Source: Onishia taeanensis
GTDB taxonomy: Bacteria > Pseudomonadota > Gammaproteobacteria > Pseudomonadales > Halomonadaceae
Assembly (NCBI RefSeq): GCF_013349955.1
Contig: NZ_JABVXC010000003.1
Span: 1 to 64,000, forward strand
Length of the DNA: 64,000 bases
Reading direction: 5' to 3'
This document shows positions 1 to 8,187 of the stretch, one piece after another (position 1 is the first letter of the stretch; each line of letters starts with the position of its first letter). The notes below the pieces were generated by a model that searched no databases, was not told the origin of the DNA, and saw only the letters and a list, made by a program, of their open reading frames with translations. Position numbers and translations under genes: made by a program.

Positions 1-116
1 ATCGAATAGAGCATGACCGGGTTGGCGAACTCGGCGGCCACCTCACGGATGATATGAATCGACTCGGCTTCGAGTTGCTTCAGATGGGTCTGGCGTTCGG
101 GGGTTAACTCAGTCAT
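1..116 (-). CDS. cysD: Sulfate adenylyltransferase subunit 2, N-terminal fragment (cut by window edge)
   Basis: The minus strand from 116 reads an ATG followed by about 38 codons, open to the window edge. The peptide begins [19 protein letters not shown] and continues through [19 protein letters not shown], closely matching the N-terminus of E. coli CysD ([19 protein letters not shown]). CysD is the catalytic subunit of ATP sulfurylase: with the GTPase CysN it activates sulfate to adenosine 5'-phosphosulfate in the cytoplasm. Only the start is visible, so the PP-loop motif and the expected downstream cysN lie outside the window. The 233 bases upstream hold no gene and would carry the promoter. 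Identification is from remembered family sequence and is strong for so short a piece. Confidence 0.9.
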   Translation of the reverse strand, partial: MTELTPERQTHLKQLEAESIHIIREVAAEFANPVMLYS

Positions 117-229
117 CGGCGTTTCGGGCTCTATTGATGGCAGACGAACGGCCGGTAAAGCTCCGCTTGTGGCGGACTCGCGGCAGCGTAATAGCGCTAG
201 GGTAACGAGGCGACGCTGATAACGTCAAA

Positions 230-259
230 GAATGAAGAACTATCTTTTAAGCTTCATTC
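230..259. promoter_or_regulatory. AT-rich inverted repeat upstream of cysD
   Basis: An inverted repeat, GAATGAAG (230-237) and CTTCATTC (252-259), sits in the AT-rich part of the gene-free stretch between cpdA and cysD (117-349). On the minus strand a TTGACG hexamer follows close by, a possible -35 element with a poor -10. Sulfate-assimilation promoters are usually activated by the LysR-type regulator CysB, which binds upstream AT-rich DNA. The link to CysB here is inference from position only. Confidence 0.3.
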
Positions 260-349
260 GCTATAAAGAGATCCACACGAAGTGACCCAGCCCTGGCCTA
301 GGCGCTTCGTTCAGCGGTGATGCGAGGACATAACGCGAGGCAGTGAGGC

Positions 350-1084
350 CTACAAGTCGACCCGTTCGATCCAGGTGGTCAGCTCATCACCGTGGAAATC
401 GACCACTCGATAGCCGGGACGAGAGGCCTCGTCGACGGCGAAATGCGGCGAGCCGCCCAGAAACTGATCGGTCGTGGACGGGCAGCCGAATACGGCCACT
501 TCACCCTCGGCCAGCGACTCGCGACTGGCAAAGGCCTGGTGAATATGGCCACAGAGGATGGCCCGCACCTGGCCATAGGCGGCCAGGGTCTGCCATAACG
601 CCTCGCGATCGTGAAGGCCGATGGCATCCATCCAGGCCGAGCCGATGGCCACCGGCGGATGGTGCATCACCAGCATGGTCGGGCGCTCATCGCCCTCGAG
701 ATGTTCGGCCAGCGCCTGAAGCTTGGCCTGGCCAAGCTCACCATGGGGCTGACCGTTGACGCGAGTATCGAGCAGCAACAGGCGCCAGTGGCCCAGATCG
801 ACCTCACCATTGAGCTCGCGATGCTCGGCCATCAACTCAGGCTGGTCATGGTTGCCGGGCAACCAGAACCAGGGGCAGCCCAAGGACGCGAAGGCCTCCT
901 GGGCATGCGCATAGGACTTGAGGGTTTCATCCTGGCTGATGTCACCGGTCACCAGGAGTACGTCCGGGCGCTTTGCTTTAGCATGCTCGAGCACCGCATG
1001 CAGCTGGCGCAGCGGAAAGCCGGTGCGCGAGCGCGCCTGGGGGTCGGCGTGCAGGTGGGTATCGGTGACCTGAACCAGCCGCAT
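350..1084 (-). CDS. cpdA: 3',5'-cyclic-AMP phosphodiesterase
   Basis: A 244-residue calcineurin-type metallophosphoesterase that hydrolyses cAMP to AMP in the cytoplasm, lowering CRP signalling. Metal-binding motifs are seen in order: DTHLH near residue 8, VTGDIS, PGNHD, MHHPP and GHIHQ, as in E. coli CpdA (275 aa). I place the start at the ATG at 1084 (MRLVQVTDTHL) because it overlaps the yqiB stop as TGATG, a typical coupled junction. An in-frame ATG at 1141 would add 19 residues running back into yqiB. It is the last gene of a nudF-yqiB-cpdA unit whose order matches E. coli. The parE neighbour found in E. coli is absent here; the next gene is cysD. Confidence 0.93.
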   Translation of the reverse strand: MRLVQVTDTHLHADPQARSRTGFPLRQLHAVLEHAKAKRPDVLLVTGDISQDETLKSYAHAQEAFASLGCPWFWLPGNHDQPELMAEHRELNGEVDLGHWRLLLLDTRVNGQPHGELGQAKLQALAEHLEGDERPTMLVMHHPPVAIGSAWMDAIGLHDREALWQTLAAYGQVRAILCGHIHQAFASRESLAEGEVAVFGCPSTTDQFLGGSPHFAVDEASRPGYRVVDFHGDELTTWIERVDL

Positions 1085-1530
1085 CAGCGCAGCACCGTAG
1101 CGTCCAGAGAGTGACCATGCGCCATGCCATGCTCGAGCCATTCGCCAAGGAAGCGGTTGAGCTGGAGCTTTTCATCGGGCTGGTGCATACGCGCGTTAGG
1201 GTAGCGATAGCGGCCATGGAAATGACGCTGACGCTGAAAATCGGTGACTTCAGCCATGCGCACGTCATGGTAGAGGTGAACCCGCATGCAGGGAGGGTCG
1301 ATAACGGCATCGAGCACCCCGGACTGGCTGACACGCACGATGGTGGTGTAGGGAGCGCACTCGAGCACCTCGAGGTGCAGGGTGCCAAAACGCTGCTCGC
1401 GACCGGACAGGGCGACCTCGCGTCGCTCACCGGCACCCAGCTCGCCCAGCAGGCGGCTGAGTCTCAGGTAGTTGGCGCTGCACTCGCCCTGCAGGGTCTT
1501 CAGATCGGTGACATAAGCGGTTCTGGCCAC
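1084..1530 (-). CDS. yqiB: DUF1249 family protein YqiB
   Basis: A 148-residue soluble protein of the DUF1249 family, recognised from its overall pattern (for example YLRLSRLL near the N-terminus and LYHDVRMAEV in the middle) and from its place between nudF and cpdA, as in E. coli. No biochemical function is established for the family. No signal peptide, membrane segment or catalytic motif is visible. It starts 4 bases after the nudF stop and its own stop overlaps the cpdA start, so the three genes are almost certainly co-transcribed and translationally coupled. Confidence 0.88.
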   Translation of the reverse strand: MARTAYVTDLKTLQGECSANYLRLSRLLGELGAGERREVALSGREQRFGTLHLEVLECAPYTTIVRVSQSGVLDAVIDPPCMRVHLYHDVRMAEVTDFQRQRHFHGRYRYPNARMHQPDEKLQLNRFLGEWLEHGMAHGHSLDATVLR

Positions 1531-1534
1531 AGGG

Positions 1535-2176
1535 TTACCTCCGTGCGCGCAGTGAGGCCCGCTCGCGCGCCAACCAATGGAAGGCGATCAGGCACATGGC
1601 GTTGTCGAGTCGGCCGGCATCGAGCAGTTCCCAAGCCTTCAGATACGGTATCACATGCACCTGAATATCCTCGTGCTCCTCATCGAGCCCATGCACACCC
1701 CCAAGCCCAGCACTATCCACTAGGCCACAGAACAGGGTGACGCGCTCATTGCAGGCCCCGGGGCTCGGGTAATAACTGTGTAGTTCGATCAGCTCATCGA
1801 TCGGGCAGTTGGCCTCCTCGATGGCTTCGCGCCTGGCCACCTCGGCCGGGCTTTCCCCAGGCTTGATCAGCCCCGCCACGGGTTCCAGCTTCCAGGGGCT
1901 GACCGCATCGTCCAGGGCGCCCGCGCGGATCTGCTCAACCAGCACCACCACATCGCGTTCGACATCGTAAAGCAGCACCCCCACAGCATCGAAGCGCACG
2001 TGCACCTCGCGCACCACCTCATCGCTCCAACCGCCCTCGAAGTGCCGATGGCGAAGGCGCCGGCGTTCGAGGCGAAAGAAGCCCTGGTAGAGGCATTCGT
2101 CTTCCAGACGCTCGACATCGACCGGGCCGAAGCGCGGCGGGTCAAGCTCGGCAGTCGGGTCATGATGCTCGCCCAT
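1535..2176 (-). CDS. nudF: ADP-ribose pyrophosphatase (Nudix)
   Basis: A 213-residue Nudix hydrolase that splits ADP-ribose to AMP and ribose 5-phosphate, limiting a reactive metabolite. The Nudix box is complete: GLIKPGESPAEVARREAIEE, matching GX5EX7REUXEEXGU. The upstream strand pattern (VVLVEQIRAGA and WKLEPVAG) is typical of the NudF/YffH group. The first gene of the nudF-yqiB-cpdA unit, it starts at an ATG at 2176. The 85 bases back to the next gene carry no clear terminator. Confidence 0.92.
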   Translation of the reverse strand: MGEHHDPTAELDPPRFGPVDVERLEDECLYQGFFRLERRRLRHRHFEGGWSDEVVREVHVRFDAVGVLLYDVERDVVVLVEQIRAGALDDAVSPWKLEPVAGLIKPGESPAEVARREAIEEANCPIDELIELHSYYPSPGACNERVTLFCGLVDSAGLGGVHGLDEEHEDIQVHVIPYLKAWELLDAGRLDNAMCLIAFHWLARERASLRARR

Positions 2177-2261
2177 TAGGCCTCCGAGTCGAAATCAAAG
2201 ACGCCATTATCCTGACCCGGCCACGCCCTGCCAACCTTGGCGATAAGGTCAGCGACGCCAT

Positions 2262-4256
2262 TCAGCGCTCGTCGCGAGGCGGAAAGCACACGTCGAAGCC
2301 GCGGGCATCGAGCTGGCGGACCTCTTGGGGACGCCCCTGGTCATCGAGGCGAACCAGGCCAATGCCGGCGCCGTTCCACAGCCGCTCGCCGGCTTTGGCC
2401 CGGTCAGGGTCGCGAGGACGAATCCGCAGCGCACGACGCTTGGTGAGTCGGTTGAGCGGCGAGCGCGGCGCATATAGCCAGCGATTCAGGCGGTCGAACC
2501 AGTCGAGCAGCGTATCGGGGAAGGTGTTCTTCAGCCCGCTCGAGGTGATCTGCCAAAGCTGTGGCCCACTGTGACGGTGTCGCACTTCGATATCGTAGGC
2601 GAAGGAATAGTGCACGTCGCCGGAAAGAATCACGTAGTTACCCGGCGTGCGCGAATGACGAAAGATGTTGAGCATGACGCTGGCCGCCCCGCGATGGGCC
2701 ATCCAGTTCTCGGCATCCACCAGTAGTGGCTTGCCGGCCAGCGCGAAGAGCTTCTGCACGGCCTCGATCAGCTTGACACCGAACATCGGCGCCGGCGACA
2801 CGATCAGCACCGAAGGCTCATCGAGCAGTTCCTGCTGCAGATCGCACAGGGCTTCCCAGTCCATCAGTCCCGAGGGGCGATGGCGACGCACCTCGCTGCG
2901 CCAGCGCCGAGTGCGGGTGTCGAGCATCAGCAGTTTGGGCGTGCCGGGGACGATTACCTCCCAGCCCTCGAAGCGCAGCAAGCGCGCGATGACCGCATCC
3001 TGAGACGCGGCCTCCAGCCAGCCGCTGGCGCTTGCCGGTATTTCCGCTGAGGCTGCCGCCGGTCTTGCATCCTGGGCGTCGCTTGGCGTCGCGGCCCTAG
3101 CCAGCAGATTGGCCAGGTCATCGAGTGGCGTCGCCATCCGGTCCGGGTCATTTCCCCAACCCTGGCAGAGCAAATAAGCCAGCAGCGCATTGCCGATGAT
3201 GCGCCGCGAGAAGTCATGGCCGTAAGCGCTCTCTTCCCAGGCCGCCGTAAGGTTCCAATCATCGGTGACATCATGATCGTCGAAGATCATCAGGGTCGGC
3301 ACATTGGCCATTACCCGTGCCACCGACGGCAAATCGGCCACGAACGCCTCGATCACCACCGCTTCCTGGTCGTACTGGTTGCGGTTATCTTCCTCGAGGG
3401 CTGGCACGGCCGGCGTGATCAACCGCCAGGGCACCGGCGACCAGGCCAGCAGGTACATGGCCAGCATTTCCGCGAAGGTGATCAAATGATTGTGCGCATG
3501 GGCGGTGGTAAAGACCGGCTTGCGCACCCCACCAAAGAAGCGCTCTCGCAGGGCCTCGGTAGCGTAAACGTCGGGCAGCAGCGCTTCGCGGGCATAGTAG
3601 CCCTTGGGCGAGGCATAAAGATCAGGACTGTTTTTCACCTCGGCGCCTTCAAGGGTCTCGTCGACCAGCCCCAGGCGCGCGATCAGCGCATGAATGGCGG
3701 CGAGCATGGGGCCCGCGACATCGTCGGCATATATCTGGTCGCCGGTCATCAACAGCCAGGCCGGCCGCTCGTCGGCCTCTTCCCAGCGCTCGCCCAGCCA
3801 CTCATCGGCGCGCACCAGACCGTCGCCGCCGGGATGGTGAGGCTTGCGACAGGAACCGTGCAGCAGCTGTCCGATCCGGGAAGCGATCACGAAGCCGGGC
3901 AATGCGGCACCGTGATAGCACAGATGCGGCGCCCAGTCGGCGATGCTCCGGGCGTTGTCCGGGGCATCACGAATCACCAGGTCGTAATCGATACGCACGT
4001 CCTGTGGCAGAGGCGTCTCGAGCGTCACATCGATCAGGTGCACGACGGCATGGCGTCCCACCGGCAGGCAGCGACAGTGCGATTCATCGAGCGCCAGCCG
4101 CCGCCCTTCGCTAGCGTCCGACGGGATCAGCACGAGCTCGAGGGGCAGCGCACGACTGCCCACCAGCCACAGCACCAGCCGCTCGGGGCTTAAGCGACGC
4201 AGCAGCGGGCCGGCGAGTACATCAGGCAAAGAGGTTAGGTCATCAGTCGGCATCAT
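2262..4256 (-). CDS. PhoD-like metallophosphatase family protein
   Basis: A 664-residue protein of the PhoD-like (alkaline phosphatase D) metallophosphatase superfamily. Signature segments are visible: GSCRKPHH, LLMTGDQIYADD, MIFDDHDVTDDWN and ILSGDVHYSFAYD, which carry the metal-binding Asp, Asn and His residues. Secreted PhoD enzymes carry a Tat signal, but no signal peptide is present here, so the protein is probably cytoplasmic. A low-complexity Ala/Pro-rich stretch between about residues 390 and 415 looks like a linker. Two adjacent ATGs (4256, 4253) are possible; a GTG at 4286 would add 10 residues. No clear Shine-Dalgarno sequence decides between them. The substrate is unknown; the family includes phosphodiesterases acting on varied phosphate esters. 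Confidence 0.85.
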   Translation of the reverse strand: MMPTDDLTSLPDVLAGPLLRRLSPERLVLWLVGSRALPLELVLIPSDASEGRRLALDESHCRCLPVGRHAVVHLIDVTLETPLPQDVRIDYDLVIRDAPDNARSIADWAPHLCYHGAALPGFVIASRIGQLLHGSCRKPHHPGGDGLVRADEWLGERWEEADERPAWLLMTGDQIYADDVAGPMLAAIHALIARLGLVDETLEGAEVKNSPDLYASPKGYYAREALLPDVYATEALRERFFGGVRKPVFTTAHAHNHLITFAEMLAMYLLAWSPVPWRLITPAVPALEEDNRNQYDQEAVVIEAFVADLPSVARVMANVPTLMIFDDHDVTDDWNLTAAWEESAYGHDFSRRIIGNALLAYLLCQGWGNDPDRMATPLDDLANLLARAATPSDAQDARPAAASAEIPASASGWLEAASQDAVIARLLRFEGWEVIVPGTPKLLMLDTRTRRWRSEVRRHRPSGLMDWEALCDLQQELLDEPSVLIVSPAPMFGVKLIEAVQKLFALAGKPLLVDAENWMAHRGAASVMLNIFRHSRTPGNYVILSGDVHYSFAYDIEVRHRHSGPQLWQITSSGLKNTFPDTLLDWFDRLNRWLYAPRSPLNRLTKRRALRIRPRDPDRAKAGERLWNGAGIGLVRLDDQGRPQEVRQLDARGFDVCFPPRDER

Positions 4257-4414
4257 GGGCACCAAGAGTAGCGCAGCCACTGGCACCGCGTCTCGCCTGC
4301 GATGACGTCTGCATCTTGTTGCCTAGGTCATGCCCTGGATGCAGGCCGTATCTCCCTTGGAAAGACATCTTGTCGAGAGAATTTCTCCAGGCTCTTTTTA
4401 TTTATCCCCGCTGG

Positions 4415-5137
4415 TCATCCCAGCTTAGCTAGCCGACGACTTGCCTCTTCTCGGAGGGCCGCGTCCGTTGCGGCACGCGCCGGTCTGATCTGACCCTTGA
4501 TGGCTTGCTCGAGATGCGTGCGGGCGTCATCCATGCGTCCCTCCTCTTGCAGGAAAGTGGCATAGTAGAAGTGCACGTCGATGCCCTGGGGGCGAATCGC
4601 CACTGCGCGCTGGAACATGCGCTCGGCGGTGGCGTCATCGCCAAAGGCCAGCGGCCAGCCCGGCGCCCGATCATAGAGCGCTCCCAGCGTCACATAGGCC
4701 GAGCCCTGGAGCCCATCTGGGTCCAGCGCAACGGCGCGTTCGAGCACCGCCCGGGCTTCCTTGGCAAGCCCCAGTGCTGAAAGGCCGCTCTCGGCGCGAG
4801 CCTGGGATGCATAGATGATGCCCTGCCATACCAGCGGCTCGGCCTGGTTAGGGTAGCGCTCACTCAGCACTCGGGCTTCGGCGGCCAGGTCCTCGAGGGC
4901 CTTGGCCTGCTCGTCATCGGGCAGTTCGGTACTGACACGCTCGAAGCGTTCTACCAATGCGCTCAAGCCGGCTTTCCAGGCAGCGCCAGCCACTTCAGTG
5001 TCGGTTTGGGATGCCTGGGTACTTGTACCATTGGCTGCCGCCTGGCCTTGAGTGCCAACATCGGCCTGGGCAAGCAGCGGTGCTGCCAGACAGCCACACA
5101 GCACCAGGGCGGTAAAGCGAGAAGACAGAGCTAGCAT
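4415..5137 (-). CDS. Exported TPR-repeat protein
   Basis: A 240-residue protein beginning with a signal peptide (MLALSSRFTALVLCGCLAAP, probable cleavage after LLAQA). The mature part contains TPR-like helix pairs, for example AKEARAVLERAVALDP, AERMFQRAVAIRP and DARTHLEQAIKG, so it is probably a periplasmic protein-interaction scaffold. The start is the ATG at 5137, which has GAGGA 8 bases upstream; a TTG at 5152 is less likely. It is transcribed away from greB and stands alone. I do not recognise a named orthologue. Confidence 0.75.
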   Translation of the reverse strand: MLALSSRFTALVLCGCLAAPLLAQADVGTQGQAAANGTSTQASQTDTEVAGAAWKAGLSALVERFERVSTELPDDEQAKALEDLAAEARVLSERYPNQAEPLVWQGIIYASQARAESGLSALGLAKEARAVLERAVALDPDGLQGSAYVTLGALYDRAPGWPLAFGDDATAERMFQRAVAIRPQGIDVHFYYATFLQEEGRMDDARTHLEQAIKGQIRPARAATDAALREEASRRLAKLG

Positions 5138-5444
5138 GGCGAACGTCCTCAAACGAGCAGATGGCAGGAGGTATTGTCTTCACTGCATTCTAACGAACGT
5201 TTGATTTTATGCCTGCTCGACTTGCGTCGTAGTCGCGCTCCTGGCATGGCATTGTCTGACCCTGGGCCTAAGATGAACGAGGCCTGTGCTTAACGAGACG
5301 CGCATCGAAATGTCATGGTTAGGGCAGCCGACAGCCTCCTTATGGGCGCTATGAACGATAGCGAGCAGAGTAGCGAGCAATGGAGAAAAAGATGAAGAGA
5401 CAGCTGAAGCCAGACCTGAAGATAGACCTGAAGAGAGCCATGCC

Positions 5445-5987
5445 ATGAAGGGCCGCAACATGACGCGCTGGCGGGACCCCGCCAAGGATCCGCGCCAAGA
5501 ACCCAAGAGCCAGTTGATCACCGCTGAGGGCCATGCTCGGCTGAAGGGTATCCTCGATCATCTGTCCCGGGTCAAGCGCCCAGCCCTTTCGGCCAAGGTC
5601 GGTGAGGCGGCGGCGCTCGGCGACCGCAGCGAGAACGCCGACTACACCTACAACAAGAAGGAGTTGAACCGCGTTATCGCGCGTATCCGCTATCTGACCA
5701 AGCGACTGGATGAGCTGCAGGTGGTGGACCGCCTGCCGGCGGATACCGGCAAGATCTATTTCGGGGCCTTCGTCACCCTCGAGGATGAAGACGGCGAGGA
5801 GCTCGAGATTCGCATCGTCGGCCACGACGAAACCCGCAGCGATCTTCGCTGGATCAGCGTCGACGCGCCGCTGGCCAAGGCACTGCTCGGTAAATCGCTG
5901 GACGAGGAAGCGACGGTCGCCGCCCCCGCTGGGCGAACCACCTATGTGATTACCGGGATTCAGTACCGCACTCCTCCGGCGAGTTAG
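5445..5987 (+). CDS. greB: Transcription elongation factor GreB
   Basis: A 180-residue factor that enters the RNA polymerase secondary channel and stimulates cleavage of backtracked transcripts. The N-terminal coiled-coil carries the acidic-tip motif LGDRSENADYTYNKKEL, identical in pattern to E. coli GreB. The C-terminal FKBP-like domain reads through YFGAFVTLEDEDGEEL and IRIVGHDE. It is longer than E. coli GreB (158 aa) because of a basic N-terminal extension of about 24 residues. Two starts are possible: the ATG at 5445, and an ATG at 5460 preceded by AAGGG with 7-base spacing. In the 5153-5444 upstream stretch I see only short imperfect repeats (AGACCTGAAG twice near 5415-5435) and no gene. 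Confidence 0.92.
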   Translation: MKGRNMTRWRDPAKDPRQEPKSQLITAEGHARLKGILDHLSRVKRPALSAKVGEAAALGDRSENADYTYNKKELNRVIARIRYLTKRLDELQVVDRLPADTGKIYFGAFVTLEDEDGEELEIRIVGHDETRSDLRWISVDAPLAKALLGKSLDEEATVAAPAGRTTYVITGIQYRTPPAS

Positions 5988-6032
5988 GGCGACCCGGCAG
6001 ACCTCCCCTCCTCACGAGGCGCGAGCAACCTG

Positions 6033-7073
6033 CTACAGACGACCCGCCGATTTTTTCGCCAGATAAACCCGGAACCGCCGGTCATCGGCGAGGACCCGGA
6101 AGCCGCCGAATGCCGCTTCCAGCAGGTCCGGATAAGGCAGAAAGGCATTGGCAACCAGCACCAGCTGCCCGCCGGGAGCTAGGTGCGCTGGCGCCTCGCG
6201 GATTAGCCGTGCCGCCGGGCCATAGTCGATGGTCCGCTCCTGGTGAAACGGCGGGTTACTGACGATGGCATCGAAGCGCCGACCCTCGAGCCGAGAGTAT
6301 ACATCGCTTTCAAGCGCCTGCCCGTCCAACTGATTGGCAGCAAGAGTGCGACGGGCGGCTTCTACTGCGAAGGCGTTGACGTCCACCGCCGTGACCGCTG
6401 CACCGCGACGCGCCAACCAGGCCGCCAGGATGCCATCGCCACAGCCCACGTCGAGTACCGACCCTGCCCACTCGCCCTCACGCTCATCCTTGGCCCCGGC
6501 ATCAATAGCCGGCAGTATCCCCGGCAAGGTCTCGAGCAGCAGCCGGGTGCCATCATCGAGCTTGCCATGACCAAACACGCCCGGGTGGCTGGCAAGCGTC
6601 AGCCCCTCCGCCTCGAAACACGTCCAGGCCAAGTCCGGGTCGATGCCCACCGGCTCCAAGCGCGTTTCAAACAGGGTGCAGCGGCGAGCGCTGTCGCGCT
6701 TGCGACAGCCAAGCCCCAGAGACGCCAGCACCTTGAGGACACGCTTGATCCCCCCATTGTTTTCGCCCACAACCTGTAAGGGCGTTCCGGCCGGCAGGGA
6801 CTGGCAAAGCCTGAGTAGCCACCATTCCCCCAGCGCATGGCTTTTGGGCCAAAACAGCACGGCCCCGGGCGGTGTGCCCAGGGTCTCCTGTAAGGCCGAT
6901 AACGCCACCTTGCCGGCTTTACGCCAGGCTGCTACGACACCGTGATCGGCAGACAGCAGACGCCCCTCTCCGCCTTCCAGCCACCTATCCCGGGGGGGCG
7001 CCACCCACAGCCAGTCACGGTAGTCCATGGCTTGGCGCTCCAGCAGCTGGCAAACAGCAGTCTCAGCGGGCAT
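6033..7073 (-). CDS. rsmC: 16S rRNA (guanine-1207-N2)-methyltransferase RsmC
   Basis: A 346-residue SAM-dependent methyltransferase that modifies G1207 of 16S rRNA in the 30S subunit. It has the two-domain RsmC layout: a degenerate N-terminal methyltransferase-like half (with FWPKSHALGEWWL and VVGENNGGIK) and an active C-terminal half. The C-terminal half contains VLDVGCGDG (SAM loop), VTAVDVN and the catalytic SNPPFH motif. The N-terminus (CQLLERQ) aligns with E. coli SEVLLRH, supporting the ATG at 7073. It lies 3 bases after the cmoM stop, so the two RNA-methylation genes form one transcription unit. Confidence 0.93.
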   Translation of the reverse strand: MPAETAVCQLLERQAMDYRDWLWVAPPRDRWLEGGEGRLLSADHGVVAAWRKAGKVALSALQETLGTPPGAVLFWPKSHALGEWWLLRLCQSLPAGTPLQVVGENNGGIKRVLKVLASLGLGCRKRDSARRCTLFETRLEPVGIDPDLAWTCFEAEGLTLASHPGVFGHGKLDDGTRLLLETLPGILPAIDAGAKDEREGEWAGSVLDVGCGDGILAAWLARRGAAVTAVDVNAFAVEAARRTLAANQLDGQALESDVYSRLEGRRFDAIVSNPPFHQERTIDYGPAARLIREAPAHLAPGGQLVLVANAFLPYPDLLEAAFGGFRVLADDRRFRVYLAKKSAGRL

Positions 7074-7076
7074 CTG

Positions 7077-7955
7077 TCAGGCTCCCTGGGGTGATGAAGG
7101 GTGGGATGAAAAGGGTAATGAAGAGGAGGCAGCTGACGTGCTGTCGACGTCAGCGGTCGGCCGAGCCAGGGTATACAGCAGGTAGCGCCCCAGTCGCCAG
7201 TGGGGTTCTGCGTCGCAGTAGCGCCGCTCGAGTTCCACCAGTTTATCCAGGGCCTCAGGCGCTAAATCGCGCGTCGTCAGGTAATCATGGAAGACACGCA
7301 CGCCGGCGCGAGCCTGGATGTCGAGCCCCGCTTCGCTGGCCCAGGTCTCGATCTGATCATGCGTCAATGGCGAGATCGGTGTGAGGCGCTGTCGCTGGCC
7401 GGTGCCGGCGAGGCGATCCGCCAACACCTTGTCGAGATTCCCCTTGACCACGTTGGAGAGCCGCAGGGCATCACGATTGAAGACCATCAACGACAGTTGG
7501 CCGCCAGGGGCAAGTGCCTCCGTCAGTCGCATGAGAGCATCACGCGGGTCGGACAGCCACTCAAGCACGGCATGACAGACGATCAACTGCCAGGGTCCCG
7601 GCGCTCGCTCGGAAAGGGCCTGCAACGGGGCCTGAGTCAGCTCGACCTGAGTGTCGGCCAGTGCTTGCCGAGCGCGTGCCAGCATCTCTCCGGACGGCTC
7701 GAGCAGCGTTACCGGATGTCTGCGCTGATCGAACCAGCGCGACATCTGGCCAAGTCCTCCGCCCACATCCAGTACCGGTTGGCCAGCGAGCTCGAGATGA
7801 CGTGGTAGCAGGTGATCGAGCACGGCGAGGCGAATATCGCCCCGCACGCTGCCATAGAGCCCTGCAGCGAACTTATCGGCCAAACCGTCAAAGTAGCGAT
7901 CGCCATTCGCGGACAAATACGCCGCCGGGGGATGAGGGGAGTAGTTGGCGACCAT
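7077..7955 (-). CDS. cmoM: tRNA 5-carboxymethoxyuridine methyltransferase
   Basis: A 292-residue class I methyltransferase resembling E. coli CmoM (formerly SmtA), which methylates cmo5U34 of certain tRNAs to mcmo5U. Visible motifs are YFDGLADKFAAGLYGSVRGD near the N-terminus, the SAM-binding loop VLDVGGGLGQMS, VTLLEPS and ICHAVLEWL. The start is the ATG at 7955 (MVANYSPHPP) with GGAG 5 bases upstream; a TTG at 7970 is less likely. The C-terminal 25 residues are Ser/Pro-rich and probably disordered. It is the first gene of the cmoM-rsmC unit, divergent from the LOV-domain gene. Confidence 0.87.
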   Translation of the reverse strand: MVANYSPHPPAAYLSANGDRYFDGLADKFAAGLYGSVRGDIRLAVLDHLLPRHLELAGQPVLDVGGGLGQMSRWFDQRRHPVTLLEPSGEMLARARQALADTQVELTQAPLQALSERAPGPWQLIVCHAVLEWLSDPRDALMRLTEALAPGGQLSLMVFNRDALRLSNVVKGNLDKVLADRLAGTGQRQRLTPISPLTHDQIETWASEAGLDIQARAGVRVFHDYLTTRDLAPEALDKLVELERRYCDAEPHWRLGRYLLYTLARPTADVDSTSAASSSLPFSSHPSSPQGA

Positions 7956-8034
7956 CAAGGCTCCGGGCAAGAAGGAATCAAACGGCCATTCTAGCTGGAA
8001 ACGCCCACTGACTCATTGCCCTCATGGACATACA

Positions 8035-8063
8035 TGGTCGACGTGTACGGGATACGATATGAT
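8035..8063 (+). promoter_or_regulatory. Possible sigma-70 promoter of the LOV-GGDEF-EAL gene
   Basis: TGGTCG (8035-8040) and TATGAT (8058-8063) are separated by 17 bases; the -35 is weak and the -10 matches 5 of 6. The predicted transcription start would fall about 8071, inside the palindrome at 8067-8086. This is a consensus match only. Confidence 0.3.
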
Positions 8064-8066
8064 TCC

Positions 8067-8086
8067 GGTTATCATTAATTATAACC
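8067..8086. promoter_or_regulatory. Operator-like 20-bp palindrome
   Basis: GGTTATCATTAATTATAACC is self-complementary except for one position pair. It lies in an AT-rich block (about 8060-8130) in the 232-base gene-free stretch between the divergent cmoM and LOV genes. A second AT-rich segment with TAATTA at both ends follows at about 8104-8128. The symmetry and position over the likely start of transcription suggest a binding site for a dimeric regulator, identity unknown. Confidence 0.45.
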
Positions 8087-8187
8087 AAAAACCTCATATC
8101 TTTTAATTAGCTAACAATCATTAATTACCGATCGCCTGCGCCAAGCGCAACGGTGCGATACGCTTTCCTACGCCGGGAACAACACCA

